Assembly (NCBI GenBank): GCA_905250025.1
Contig: CAJNOJ010000048.1
Coordinates: 124,001-188,000 of the forward strand
Direction of reading: 5' to 3'
DNA: 64,000 nt
Origin: Adineta ricciae
Taxonomy: Eukaryota > Rotifera > Eurotatoria > Adinetida > Adinetidae
Positions 34,421 through 47,584 of the stretch are shown here, one piece after another. Every line of letters begins with the position of its first letter. Position 1 is the stretch's first letter. A program made the translations under genes and the position numbers. The notes beneath the pieces are model-generated. The model saw nothing but the letters and a program-made list of their open reading frames with translations, ran no database searches and had not been told where the DNA came from.

Positions 34421-35846
34421 GTTTCTTCTGATTTGATCAATTTTATTTAAGCTAAATATAGATAACCTTAGTCAACATCTTTCTTTCTTTCTCTCTCGTC
34501 AACGACATACTAAACATGATAACTTTTAGCTTGCAAATCGCTTCTGCTTGATTAATTATCATCTGTTTACGATACAACAGTCATTCGTATCTTCACGTCA
34601 ACTGAGTACATATTTATCTGATAGATTAGGGAGGAAAGCATTAGGAAAACTGCTCACAGAATCATTGCGCACAAGATATAATTAGATTACTTGTTCTTTT
34701 GTTTTTCGACTTGATAACCTCAATGTGCGTGTTTTTTCAAATGTCTTCTCTTTCAATTTCAGTCGACCGTGCTCCACTTTTTTTTGTTAGAGAGAGAAAA
34801 GAATCAAAATGTGGAACAAATAGATGATGATGATGCCATTAATTTTGTGCGCAAGCGTTCGAACTCATCTGCTGTTTTGCTTTGAAATCTTCTGCATCAG
34901 GGAATTTCTTTTTATGATAATGAACAAAAGAATTGTTCCAGGCTAGAACATGAAGATGTAAAGGCCCTTCTAATTCTCTTTCTTTTCAATCAGCTGTCAA
35001 ATCAACATATTGTATTGATAACGTCGTTGAAACGACACATATTTTGCTTCCAACAAGAAAAGTCCCTTGATTATTCTGATTTATTTCAAAGATCGACGGG
35101 AGGAGAAGAAAAATCGACTCGCATGCACTCATTCATTGTATTTAATCGGATTCATTTCATGGTCTACAAATATCTTCGTCTAAGATTAGGAGAAAGACTC
35201 GAAGTCATCTTCTTGTGCTGAATCTTTATGCACGGCACAACAATACAATCATCAATGTCACAGGAAAAGGAACAACGCGAGCCCTGGATAATACAAGATA
35301 TGATTACATGGTTTCCGATAGAACAGTGGTATCTACTAGCAATAACTGTTGTTATGTGCATATGTTAATATCATATCATGATTTGTTCGCCTTTTTTTTT
35401 CCCGATGTGTACATCTGTATGTGCGTATACATCGATGTTTTAGCGATTATTATAAAAATAAGAGCAAGAAGATTGAGTTTCGGTTGCATATCAGAAAACT
35501 GTTGACATGAAGAAATAATCAATCGAACGTGTGTGTGCGTATGTTATGCTCGCGATCGAACTGATTTGAGTACAAAAAAACCATATGTATGTAAAAGGCA
35601 CTGGAGTGATGAGAGGGAGAAGGAAAAGAAAAAGAAAAACTGAATTCGATTTGTTGTCTTTCGATCTTTCTATGCAACATCAGACAGCCAACGACCTTCT
35701 CGATGTATTAAAATGAATAGAGAACAGTAACTAGGTAAGGCTGGTTTGTGTTATTCTTGCTTGCATACTATCAACACGAACAAATTGAGGTAGAGCTTGT
35801 GCAAATTGAGAACCTTATTACAATCTAATTCGATGACATTTGAATC

Positions 35847-35873
35847 GTTGTTGTTGTTGTTGTTGTTGTTGTT
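35847..35873 (+). repeat. (TTG)n microsatellite
   Basis: About eight to nine tandem TTG units (CAA on the other strand). No gene frame around it is convincing, so I treat it as a simple repeat. Confidence 0.8.
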
Positions 35874-36185
35874 CTCTGTTGCTATTACTGTTTCGAAAGA
35901 CTAGACACAAGGCGTGTACTAACACGGACGAAACAAAGACTTTCCCAATTCGATTCGACTTTTTCAAAATCAACTCTGCACAGAAGAGAAATAAACCGAA
36001 GAAATGTTTACTATTTGTTGTCATTGTGCATTCTGTAATTTGCTTGAGAGTAGCAAGAGAAAAGGAATACATTATTAGAACATAGCAAACATCTGTTGAT
36101 GTCGTTTCTTGATATAGAATCAATTTTCTTTTTTTTCCCTCTTCACCTAAAGCAACACACAGGGAAAAACACAAATACCATTAAG

Positions 36186-36199
36186 ATATATATATATAT
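36186..36199. repeat. (AT)n microsatellite
   Basis: A run of alternating TA dinucleotides in intergenic DNA upstream of no recognisable gene. Confidence 0.7.
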
Positions 36200-36824
36200 G
36201 CATATAAGTGTAAATCAGCTCTTGCCAGGTATCTAATTTAACCGACTTCTATCGTGTCAATAATAAATAATAAATAAATCGGCGATCGGGGCCCTCTCTC
36301 TCTCCTTTTTTTGCTTCTCGTTCGTCCTTTTCTCCGCGTCTTCGTGTATTTATTCTACTCCGTCGTAGTCAAACAGCATATACCATTGATTAGAAAGGAA
36401 ATTGATGTGGTAGGATATGTAACATGAAACAAGCTCTTTGACTTAGCTTCACTCGAATGTTTGTTATATATTTTGTTATTATTGACATTAGAAAAGGGTA
36501 TAAAAAGTTTGTACTCGTTGGCATTAAACAAAAAAAAATAAAAGAAGAAGAAATGTGATCATTTCATTCTAGGCAAATGTTCTTGCGAAGAGAGGCAGAA
36601 GGCAACTTTCTTCTGAATAATCTTCTCATCAGACAATTTCGATTAGAATCTAAATAAGGAAAGACCTATGAAAAGAATAATGATAACAATCAGCAAAAGC
36701 AAGCAAACGGAAATCCTCGATCGTTCGTTTTTTTTTTCTCTTCCCCTTTTCATCAGGCGATGGTATTAATACAGAGCAGAAGAGAAGCTGAACTGGATTC
36801 TCTTCTTCATCTGTCANTCAACAC

Positions 36825-38666
36825 TCATAATCGCCGTGTTGTATAATAATATGACGGTTGATTCGTAGACATCGCTTTCGAATTCGTTTTCGAAGCGATA
36901 AATATATACAAACTATTTTCTTTGCGTTTGTGAGAAAAATAACTCAATTGACATTTCAAAATTGAGACGAACGCGCGACGAAACCGAACATTAAACGCTG
37001 TGTAGATAACCTAAACAAAAGAAATGAGTCATGTTTTTCGGAGAATAACTCCATTTACCGGATTGATATTTGAAGAGATGTAGCCAAGCCAACTGGTTAG
37101 ATTTAACAAGGATGGTTTGACACGACAAGATGAACAAACGGCCGCAAGAATATTCAAAATCGAAAATGGAAGCCAAGCGACCAGAAAGACAAAGAATACA
37201 ATGCCAAGAACGGTCATCGCCCGGCGTTCACTTGTTGTTTCTGTTCCACTCTTCAATGCGTGAACCGCTTTACGCACAAGAGTATTGTGAAGAAATAAAC
37301 GTTGTTGAACACTGCTCGTTGGCGTCGGCGATCGAGTTCTACGCAAAACAAAAGAAACGCATTAGATCTCGGGTCTCTTAGAATAATTTTATTAGTGACA
37401 ACGAAGAAATCTTTCTGAAACTTACGACCATTCAGTTTGGTTTAGTTTATCATCTGTGTCAAGTATCGTTTGTGAACGAGACGTAGATGGTGTTGGAATA
37501 GATGAAGAACTACGTAGTTCTCTCAATGATGCGCTCGCATAGTACGACGGAGAACGGACTTTTGAACACGATCGGTGACGTCGTAAGCGATGCGATGTTT
37601 GAGACATCATCATTAGAGACTCGTCGGGATCAGAATAGCATTTTGCTGCTTCTTCTTGTAAACGTCGTATTGTCAACGAATAAGTAACTAACATCAGTAC
37701 ACATGGGACGCAGAAACACACGATAGATCCATAGATAATAAACGAACGATTGTTCAGAACGCAAACTTGTTTATTATTATTGTTAATTACTAAAATGTTT
37801 TGAGTGTCGAGAAATCCGAGTATTAATATCGTACATGAGATACCAATGGAAAACGTCCAAATCGAGAGAATGGTGAAGAACGTTTTGCATTTACTTCGTT
37901 CTCGACTACGGAATGGTCGAGATATACGAAGAAAACGATCGATTGACAGAACAGTCAAATGCCAGATAGATGTTGTACATAATAAAACATCCAGGAAAAC
38001 GTAGATATTACACAGTATAACTGGCAGTTTCCATGAACCTATGCAAATGACAATTCCGACTTTAATCAAATTAGTACAGCAAAGATATTCAAATAGGTTA
38101 TTAGTAATTACATGCGCTACAATCGAGGACTAATCTCTGAAGAATTCTTTCTGGCATCGTTGTCTAGAGAAGTAAAATCTTTCTTTTCCTATGTCTCGAT
38201 ATTTGTTTCATGTCAAATATTAATTGTATTCGTTAAATACACGACAAATTAATGCAGCGGACGTTATCAGACCTTCTATCCGCTCACATAATCAAGCTCA
38301 CATCGAGACGAATAATTTCAAAGAACGTTCTTTCCCGTTAAAATGAAAAAATTCACGGCTAGTAAATACTAACTATCATGCCCTTGTTTGAGACGAGGTT
38401 TTTCTTCACATACCCTGAAAGTCTTTGATAATCGAAAGTGGTAAAACGATGACACTAACGAGAAAGTCAGCAATAGCCAACGAAAACAGAAACCAATTGG
38501 TGACAGTTTGCAAACGTTTATCGAGTGAAATTGCTGCACAAACTAAAAGATTGCCGAGTGCACCGAAAATAGCCAGAATTGATAAACACAACACAGACCA
38601 ATTCAAGTAATTTGAATCAAACGGTTCACTACCGTCGGTTTGATTTGCTGTTGCTGATTGAGACAT
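36825..38666 (-). CDS. Aminergic GPCR, dopamine D2-like type
   Basis: Class A receptor in four exons (38666-38414, 38038-37426, 37338-37059, 37010-36825) totalling 1332 nt, 443 residues. TM2 has LAIADFLVS; ECL1 has the WKLP segment; TM3 has CNIYVFLDVLLCTTSIW with the amine-binding Asp (3.32) and DRF in place of DRY; the ECL2 Cys lies before NNRSFIIYGSIVCF, where D2 receptors have NPAFVVYSSIVSF, so one serine is Gly and another Cys. ICL3 is long and Ser-rich. TM6 has FLVAWLPFSILN; TM7 has SWLGYISSNINPVIYTAFN, giving an intact NPxxY only after splicing of the last intron. The ligand is probably a biogenic amine; dopamine versus tyramine or octopamine cannot be told. Confidence 0.87.
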
Positions 38667-39687
38667 GTTCTAGAAGATAATCTGCTGAATAAACATCGAA
38701 TTAGTTATTCAACTTGACGCAAATGAGTGAACTAACTGATCTTTAGGTGAACTCGAATTCTGTTGAAATAAAGTTTTCCTTAGCTTCCTAATCATCATCT
38801 TATCTACTACTTGCTTGTCTTTTCTCTATCTTTTCTTCGCCGATTATGTTAGGCTTAATAAAAGGATGAGGAAAAAAAACCCCGGTTCTGATCCTAACAT
38901 GGCTACCATTATCATCTTTGACGACAGTACACATGCAAAGCAGTCGTTCGTGCGAAAAAAAGATACCAAATGAATAGGATGGAAAAGAAAAAAAAAGATT
39001 GACGACAATTAAACATGGCATCATGGCCTGCCTTGGACTTTCGCTGTCATTAGACAGGTGTCCCACTTAACTGCATCAAAAATTCATTGACATAATTGTC
39101 AGTGAGCATCAGATTTCTTCGAGAATTTCGTGATGAAACACAAGAAGAAATTGATTGATCAGAAAACAAGATGGAGAGAGGAGGAGAAAGTTGCCTGGAG
39201 GCTGAAACAGATTTTCTTATAGATGGTTGTTTTCTATCATGAAATCAAAATATCTCTTTCTCGAGAAACATAATGAAAACACAACTCCTACGTCAATTTA
39301 TCTTTGTTTAGATTAAACAGACCATACATGGTTTGTTTCCTCAATTGCAATTAATTATATTCATCAAAACGACAAATTGAGTTTTTTTCTTCTCTCTCTC
39401 TCTTTCAATAATACGTTAATTACATCGAGCAAGCGTTTTCAATAGGAGAAAAGCCAACGAAATCCGTGTTTTCTAATGAAAAAAAAAGTAGATTAAAGCA
39501 GCTCACTTTTGTCAAAAGTAAATATATATAACTACAAAGACCTGACAGCTGTCGGGAAATCAAGGCTAGATTATTCATGTTCATTTTTCCAGGACCACAT
39601 TTTGCCTTTATTACAATACTTGTCATAACAAAAATATAAAAACACACATGCACAGATACATTACAAGTCTCAGCTTACAAAACAAAC
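38667..39687. other. Intergenic, nothing supported
   Basis: About 1 kb between the GPCR start and the 3' end of the neurexin-like gene, on the same strand. It presumably contains GPCR promoter and 3' UTR sequence. Short ORFs look random, and poly-A or TC-rich tracts are present near 38986 and 39389-39405. Confidence 0.45.
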
Positions 39688-42600
39688 TTAAGAATTGGAG
39701 ATGTTCTCATGTGGCTGAGTGTATTCGAAGACCGATAAATAACGTTCAGTGATCGATTTCCCAATGATTAGATATTCCTGATGTTTGCTTGAATCGTTGC
39801 GAATCGAGTGCACATGCAAAGATTTAATCTTATCGATTGAAGAGATGAATTCATTCAGGACATCTTTACGATGAATATTCCATGTGCGAAGGCGATATCC
39901 ATCAGTGTCAATCGACAGAAAATGACGTTGATCAAGCCAAGTTATTGAATGAATCTAAAAATAGTTAGAAAATATATGCTTTGGAAGCAGTCAAGTTGCC
40001 TTCAGAAACTAAGTGCATGTTAATTCGCTTTATTAATATCCTTGAGAATGATTAAGGTTTAAATTAGATGTTTTAGTTTAGATAGATCCGCACTTACAAA
40101 AAGAAACTAAATAATAAATGTATTAGTCGTCGAATCGAGTTAAAATGTCTATGATCACACGTAAAGTATGTGTAGCACGAGAGAAATGGCTAAGTTAGAA
40201 AATTCGTAGTAATGTTCTCTACACGTTTTAGTCATTGAAATGCTCTGTTCTTGGGACATGACAGAAATAATGTACGTAACCAGATTTAGTTTCATTTTTA
40301 ATGACATTACTTGTGGCACGATGTTTGAAATCTCTAATCTGTGTCTACGCGACGTGAAGAGAAAAGGTTCTTTCACGGAAACATACAAGGTCAAAATATC
40401 AGCCTGATTGAACTGATTATCAAGTACATACGGTTCGTAGGTATTCTAGTTGCTACACTTCCGACTTCTTCTATCTACTTTTCGTGATCTTCTACAGATT
40501 TGTGTTCTTAATTACGATTCGAATGACGGGTCATTTCCCATTTTACTTACAAGAGGATCTGATATGGTAGTAATCAATGATATTTGCCCCATAACGAGCG
40601 TGACATCCCATATATGCACGAGACCGTGTTCGACTTGTACGAACAAACGATTGTTGTGCATTTGACAGTTTTGTAATTGTTGCTTTTGATTATCCGTATT
40701 CAAATGTCGGAAATCGTGATTGAATATGATTTCTCCATCGTTTAGTTTCCAAATGATAATTTGATTCATGTGTAAGATAGTTAGAATTTGTTCATCGTCG
40801 TTATTGTTCGAGTCATTGATCGGAAATGTGTATTTGGGATCACATTCGAACCGTGTCAAGATCATTGTACAGTTACTTGTCGATCCGACTTTTTGCTCTT
40901 GAGTGATCATCGACAGCGTTTCTAATTTAAACACTACGAAACATGTGTATGAACTGGCGTGTTCAGTGCAAACAACTACAACATAAGATTCATTTTTGGT
41001 TAAGATAATTCGCTGAATCTCGTCTCCGATCGGTGTATCAGGATCGGATTTGAGCTCACGTGCTAAACTACATGAATCGATTTCGAGTAAACCAAGGGAA
41101 ATTCCGCGTCCATATTTTTGTTTACCGGCCATATATAGTACCGGCAAATGTTGAGAGGCGGCAGCTATAGTGCACTTAATCGGATGTGGACTCGTTCGTA
41201 TTGTGTATGTATCGGTAGACCAGATTTTGACGGCATAAGGATTGATATTTGACGATACTTCATAGAATAAACCAATGAGAAATTGACCATCCGATGAGAA
41301 GAGAATATCATGACAAGAACCGACTGATGAGACAGGTAGTTGTGAATGAAAGCTTCCTGTCTAAATCAAAGAATCCAAAAGATATGAATGAGTAAATTTG
41401 GAATAAATCTTACCAGCGCCTGTGCTAATTGAATGCGATTTACATTCGCTGTTGCTAGAATGAGAGGATCCTGAGTTGTTTTCTGACAAGTCTGTAGTGC
41501 ATAACAATCGACGGGATTTTTCGTGTAGAGAAATAAAATTTTTGTTTGAGTTAAAATCGAATTGTTATTCTTTAGAATGGATCGGCGTTTGATTGAGGAA
41601 CGCTTTTGTGCTATGTCTTGTTCGATGTCTAAATTCGCTGCTAGATCACATGAATATACAGCTGAATATGTTTGTGTACTCGTATGATCTTGATCTTTTT
41701 TCAGCGAACGTAACGTTGCTGTGCTAGGTAGATGCGAGTGTGAATGAGACAGATGTGGTAATGGCAGTGGTGGATCACTATCTAATGATATAAGACGGTT
41801 GACTTGGTGATACATTGATGTTGATGTTTCAGGTTGAGATAAACTTGTGTGAATGCAGCAGTGCTCGTTTAAGACACAATCCGAATTTCGATAGGGTAAT
41901 GTCGAGTTTTCCTTCGTTGAAGAGATCAAATGAGAATCATCGCCGCCATTGTCTGATGAACGAAATGACGGTGGTTTCGTTTCATTTGGCGATAGGTATC
42001 GTAACAATTTCGGTGTGGACTTTTTCGACTCACGATCGTCGGATGACGGGGTCGCTGAACGGTTAGTTTGCTGTTGCAAATGAGTATAAGTTTTACCGTT
42101 TGATTCACTGTAAGAATATGGGGAATGTTTTCGTCTTGAATGACGACTGGTACAGTGTAAACGAATGAAAATGAAAATTAAGAAGAGAAGAAAACAGCTG
42201 GCAATGATTGCACCGATCAGTAGGCCTCGGACACCGAATCGCGTCACTTGATTTGAGAACCATTTGGTTACTGGTCCTTGTGTTGGAATAGGAATTGGCG
42301 CGATGATATGTTTCGTATTGATACGTTCGGTGCGTTGTAGATCATCATCGATCGAAATGAATGTTGTTGTGGCACTTGAATCCAACGAGAAAGTCTCATT
42401 CGTGACGATAGAAACTGTACGAGTCGAAGTTTGAGTAAATGTCGGCATAAATGAGGAATGAACGAGATCGAATTGACTTAAGTATGGATTAGGATGAACT
42501 TCTTCGACATCACCTAATCGAATCAACGTATGATTGAGACCATCAAATATTGATTGCCGATTCAAGGAGAAACCTGAAAGGTGGACAAGCCATGCTATCT

Positions 42601-45600
42601 ATACTTTCATCGAAATGGTGACATACCGGCAACGATGCCATTCCATCGTGATGTGTTCGTAAAACTTCCGATACGTAACCGTAGTGGTGTCAGCGAAGAG
42701 CGTTTATCTAATGGTTCCAGATGTTCTGCAAAGACAAAACGAGGGAAGGATTATTCGTTTGTGTAGTTTTCTACACTTACTATTCGATCCAAGTAACTTG
42801 ATTTCTGCTCCATCGATGTATAATTTAATCGCTGTGACATTTCGAACTATTTTAATGACGTGATACAGACCATCTGATACGTGAATGACACCTGGATAAT
42901 AAGCCGGTTGACTTTCGCCAAAGTTCAACTTTATATACGATCGTCCACCCACCTAAAACGCACAACAACAACGAGAGTTTCTATTATCAGAAAGAAAATT
43001 ATCGTACAATTTCATATTCCAGGCTGTATTTTTTCGAGTCCGATTGTAAACGAAAGATATGAGCTGACTTGGATAAAGTTTGAAGACCGAATGAAATTGT
43101 ATCATGTTCGACTTGATGCGCAGAATGGACAATATATTCCAGTGCACCAGCAGCATTGTGTTTACCGAAATAAAAGCCATTCGGCACTAAATTGCAAGAA
43201 ATGTGCTTCATTGAAGACAATGATCACGAATAAGCTTATTACTTACATTTATCACAACGTTCACCTACATAACCCGTTTCAATACAATCACATTTCGTTC
43301 CATCGCGTTCAGTCGAAGTACAAATGCCCGAGTGAACACACGTAAAATCATAGCAAAGTTTGTTTAAATCTATGAACAAAAGACAAACAAGAGTAGAGCT
43401 TGACTTTGGGATAAAACATTGGTTCACTAATCACAAAAAAAAGTACAAATCGGGCAATACAGGAAACAGTGACTACACACAATCGCTTACCAACATTTTC
43501 ATTTGAGTTCATTTCAGAAGAATCTACTATTACTCAATTGTTAGATGAAAGATGCAAACCGACAAGATACGAAAACAAAATACTCTACCTGAACAAACAT
43601 TCACTTTGACACTTCCGTAAATCGATAGAGCAGTTTGATAATCGAGTATTCGTCCATCAACAATAAAACTTGACAAACAACCTTGAAAACCGTACGAACT
43701 CAGACCAGAACCTGTTAGATTATTAATATCATTGTTAGGTATTCCACCAACATAAAGAACAGGCTGGAGTGAAACAGCATTTCGAATACCATTGGCTGAT
43801 AGAGTCGTTAGATTGACGCGATTGTCAACAACTAATTCAATTCTATAGACAACACAGAAAATGATGATACAATTTCATTTCTTGGTGTTTTCCTACTTGT
43901 CAATGCCAATTCTTGTCACTCGGACTTCATGCCATTTTCCATCTGATAATTTCGTCGATTCATCACTTATTACTTGTCGTTTGCCAAATCCGAAATCAAT
44001 ATATAACGCTAAGATTCCTGCCCGTAGTCCGATGGCAAAGTATTCATTCAAACCTTGTGCATAACGATAGAGAATGATTCCATCAGGTACATAAGATCGA
44101 AACAGAAAGTAAATATCCGATTTGCCGTAGTTTTTATTTTGATTCTCCCATTCCGAAAAGGCGATATGTGATGTCTGAGTATCGATTGTAACTAGATTAA
44201 AGAATGCAATATGATAACCAACAAGAATATGCCGACTGTGCGTATAAAACAACGATTGAATTTTTCCTTTTCTTGTTGTTAAACTCTGAAATAAATATTC
44301 GTCGTTAAATTGTAAATCACTCATGTATCCAATAAACGGTTGGAATATATCCGTATCGAAACGACGTGTGTCTCCAACTAGCAATGCGTTGATATTCCAA
44401 CTTGACACCACATAACTCGGAATGCGTGCTTAAAGAGAACAGTGGAAATGCATATTTGATCAAAACATAGAAAGAAGAAGATTTACATTCTCGTCTGTCA
44501 TCATCGACAATCACGGTATATATGCCATTGTAGTCAATTTCAAAATATAGCCAATGCCACTGATCGTTGTTGACATTTTTGCCACATTCGGTGTACTAAA
44601 GAACAGCAAAATATTGTGAATTCTACTATTGTTAGCTTTTTCGGCGCGCTTCGATTACGTAACTCAAACAAAATAGAAAAATAGTATTTAATCAATCATC
44701 CGATCGTTTTTCTGCCAATTGCATCCGGATGTGAAATCAATTTTGTTTTAGTTTGTTTCCCGGGTATCAATACTATCTAATTAAATATGTTACACACGCT
44801 TATTTAAACAGAAATGTTGCAAGTCGGAATTTGAGATTCATTTCGATTTCTATCTAGAGGACAAACACGACCTTGAAGAAAGGAAATAAGAAAATACTTC
44901 GCATCTTCATACACAGATGCGTTCTTAGTAGTTCTCTATTTGGTGTGACATAGATTGTTAATTACACAGAGAATTTCGAAAGAAAAAGTGCAAATTACTC
45001 TCTTGGTAGAGCTTCGATTAACTAGTCTTCTGCATTACATAAGTTGGAACATTTCTATGTTGATGACTGACAAAGTATATATTAAAGATTCTGACTTACA
45101 TTGACACGTGATAATATATGTCTGGTATCTTGTTCAAGCATAGTAATTTCGATCTTTCCATTTGTATGTTCGATGATAATGAACGGAATAATTGTCGAAT
45201 GAGATTTGCGATATGCTAGGGTAAGTAGAACGCCATTTGATATTCGACCGATGGTTCGGAAGTGTACTGATAAACGGAGTGGATAATCAGGTATTTCTCG
45301 ATGACGATAATCGATGAATGCCGAGGAATTAAATGTAATTATGATTGATGGTGTTGATCCTAATCATCAGAAGAGAAAAAGAAAACAGTTGCTTTTCCAG
45401 CTCATCAAACAAGGTTAGGAAAATACGTGTCCAATGATTAACATCTATCATGCCTCATCGGATATTTCTATCATCAAGTATGTTTATTCAATATAACAGA
45501 GATAACTATTAAGATCAATTATTTTTCTCCGCTTGAAGAAATGTGTTCGATCATCGATGCTCATTAGATGAGCGTGTTCGATGATGAAGTGCAAACAGAC

Positions 45601-46671
45601 GTGCATCTACCTGATCGATGTGCCGTTTGTTGGAAAGTGTTCGATTTGACAAGTTCCTTTCCTAAGTAACACTCTTTTGTTGACAGATCGGTTGTGTTTA
45701 CTATGCTGTCGTTGGATAATAATGTAAACAAAATCAGTTTTCTATATTGCTCATGATCGATTAAAAGTTGAAATTTGGATGCGAATGACAACTGTACACT
45801 GTGATTATTTCTTTTGAAATTAACTAGATGATAATGGTGATCATTCGTTGTCAGTGTCAAATTACATTGTTCAATTATGTAACATCGATCCGGTATCGAA
45901 CTTGTTTGATTAACAGCAGGGATAATAACACGAGTCGAGAGTTTTTGACATAACTAAAAAAAGAAAGAGAAAAATAGATGTATCAACGACAGGGGGCCGA
46001 AGAAATGATACAATCAATATATGATCATGGTGATTGTGTTGTTCTCATGATGGTTGAGTGGTTACTTAAGATGTCTCGGTTACTTTCCTTTGTTCAGTAT
46101 AATTAACGATCGTATGACATGCAAAAATATTCAACTGACCAGGTGATTAACTTTTTCTATACGTGTAAACGATTGTGTAAGCTTAGAGAATAGTTCGTAT
46201 TAACCTGACAAGCTTGATGCGTTCGTTTAAATCGGCGACAAACGAAAACAATCAATTCTTCATTAGAGAATGTTTTGTATTCGTAAAAGAATTACTATCT
46301 AGCCTCCAGCATAGACACGAGTATAATTATTGAAATGAACTTTTCCTTTTTTTTTTCTTTGAAAAGACTAAGATGGAAACGTATCCATATGCTCTTTTGT
46401 AAAGAGAATATAATTATGCTAAATCGCACTGGACAGACAGTGTTCGAACATTACTTGAGGTATCATCTGTTGATCAATAAGCATTAATGTGCGTTATGCA
46501 CTCATACAATGATAAATGCTCACGGCCATGTGAATGTCTCCGCCTTCAGAAAAGGGCGTTTCAACTGACAGAAGAAAAAACGAGAAATTTCCATTCGGTA
46601 TTTACCTGTGAACTTTGACTTAAGACAAATGGAAGCAGCACCAACAGATGTAAGATAGGATTGTTTTGCAT
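39688..46671 (-). CDS. Neurexin-like receptor with cytoplasmic WD40-like propeller
   Basis: Thirteen exons close to 4374 nt, 1457 residues: 46671-46606, 45953-45611, 45359-45100, 44595-44487, 44428-43897, 43842-43589, 43369-43247, 43186-43008, 42952-42781, 42725-42627, 42573-41414, 41360-40551, 39954-39688. A signal peptide (NNPILHLLVLLPFVLSQ) precedes a cysteine-bearing region and LamG domains: the first with SSAFIDYRHREIPDYPLRLS, the second with LSDGKWHEVRVTRIG and GFQGCLSSF. One EGF module follows (CVHSGICTS, CDCIETGYVGERC), then a third LamG, then the TM helix GLLIGAIIASCFLLFLIFIFI. A Ser-rich tail of about 200 residues leads into repeats resembling WD40 blades (FSSDGQFLIG with VKIWST, QIIIWKL, GLVHIWDV, YRLRTWNI). 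No PDZ-binding C-terminus is seen. Extracellular parts resemble neurexins, which bind synaptic partners. Confidence 0.8.
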
Positions 46672-47248
46672 GTTGTAGTTCGAGTATTATTTCCGATGAA
46701 TGTTACACATAACCATGAGAAAAGAGAAATAAGATATCTAAAGGCATTCAAGTGTATTCACTTCGACTTGTGTTTATGATTATAATGATAGTAGTGGTAG
46801 CTCGATCATTGAAACAGAAAAAAAGATAACAATAACATCTTTGACAGATCTGCAACAAGAACAACTCGATTTTCCCCCTTTTTCGCGCTGCATTCTTTCT
46901 TTTTCTTATCTCAACTCGATGTTTGCAAGGGTTGTCTCTTGGAATCGACGAAAAGAGCTTCTTCATCATTTTGCCATCAACGTAGATACAGAGAGAGAGA
47001 GCGAGAAGAGAGAAGAGAGAAAGAAAGAAAGCAAAAGCGAGACAGCGAGTGAACCTTCCTCTCTTTCTCTCGTTTATTTTCATACGATTTTATCTAAATC
47101 CAGATATTTGTATGTATTAGTTTTAGCTACTGAAAAGAAAACAACACACATGACAATAATGGAAACGCTTTTTCGAATAAAGAAGCATCTAAATTCTATA
47201 AATGGAAAAACTACGATCGATTAACACATTGCTACTTGTCGTATAAGC
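46672..47248. other. Upstream region of the neurexin-like gene
   Basis: This stretch includes the presumed promoter of the minus-strand receptor and a GA-rich tract (about 46990-47050). No gene is supported; the ORFs on both strands are driven by the purine tract. Confidence 0.4.
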
Positions 47249-47584
47249 TCATACAACTATATATGTGTGTTTAATCAAAAAATAGCAAAAAAAAACGACA
47301 GACAAAATAAGCGATGTATGACATATGCATATATGATTACTCTTCTCATCTCGCACTCTATCTTGAGATATTAAATGTATGAATAAATAGGTAAAAAGCA
47401 CGACGAGCACAACAACAAAGAATAGGCTTAACACTGTCGTTAGAGATCGAACTAGATTAGATGATAAATAGAGTTTCGCTTCGTGTTGTTTTTCGTACGT
47501 ATCAAAACTGTAATCATAGTCTAGGTACACGTTTAAATCAATGTACGGTTGGCCAAGCCCTATCTGTAATTCTTTTTGATGTGC
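47249..47584 (-). CDS. Orphan C-terminal exon of a membrane protein
   Basis: After a TTTCAG acceptor (47585-47586) an open frame of about 111 codons runs to a stop at 47249. It includes the acidic segment DLNVYLDYDYSFDTYEKQ, then a strong hydrophobic helix, VLSLFFVVVLVVLFTYLFIHL, and a second hydrophobic stretch at the end. This looks like the final exon of a single- or double-pass membrane protein. I found no upstream exon that joins it in phase within 47.6-50.4 kb, so the gene model is incomplete. Family not recognised. Confidence 0.3.
   Translation of the reverse strand, partial: AHQKELQIGLGQPYIDLNVYLDYDYSFDTYEKQHEAKLYLSSNLVRSLTTVLSLFFVVVLVVLFTYLFIHLISQDRVRDEKSNHICICHTSLILSVVFFCYFLIKHTYIVV

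Larger units (their letters stand above)
34421..36824. other. Gene-poor intergenic region
   Basis: About 2.4 kb of AT-rich DNA with purine/pyrimidine tracts, a TTG repeat near 35847-35873, an AT repeat near 36186-36199, and one ambiguous base at 36817. Short ORFs on both strands are low-complexity and have no recognisable domain. The region may include the RPE 3' UTR and the GPCR 3' UTR. Confidence 0.5.

Noticed and set aside
37029-37059. GPCR ending in NPVNGVILRKT with a lost NPxxY tyrosine
   Set aside because: A GTAAAT donor inside this segment splices to an exon that supplies VIYTAFN, restoring the normal motif.
41366-41414. Stop codon at 41366 as the end of the neurexin-like gene
   Set aside because: A consensus donor (CTG/GTAAGA) just upstream joins in phase to the next exon at 41360, which continues the propeller-like sequence; the stop lies in the 53-nt intron.
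46980-47060. GA-rich tract as coding sequence
   Set aside because: Both-strand ORFs here come from purine/pyrimidine bias and show no homology.
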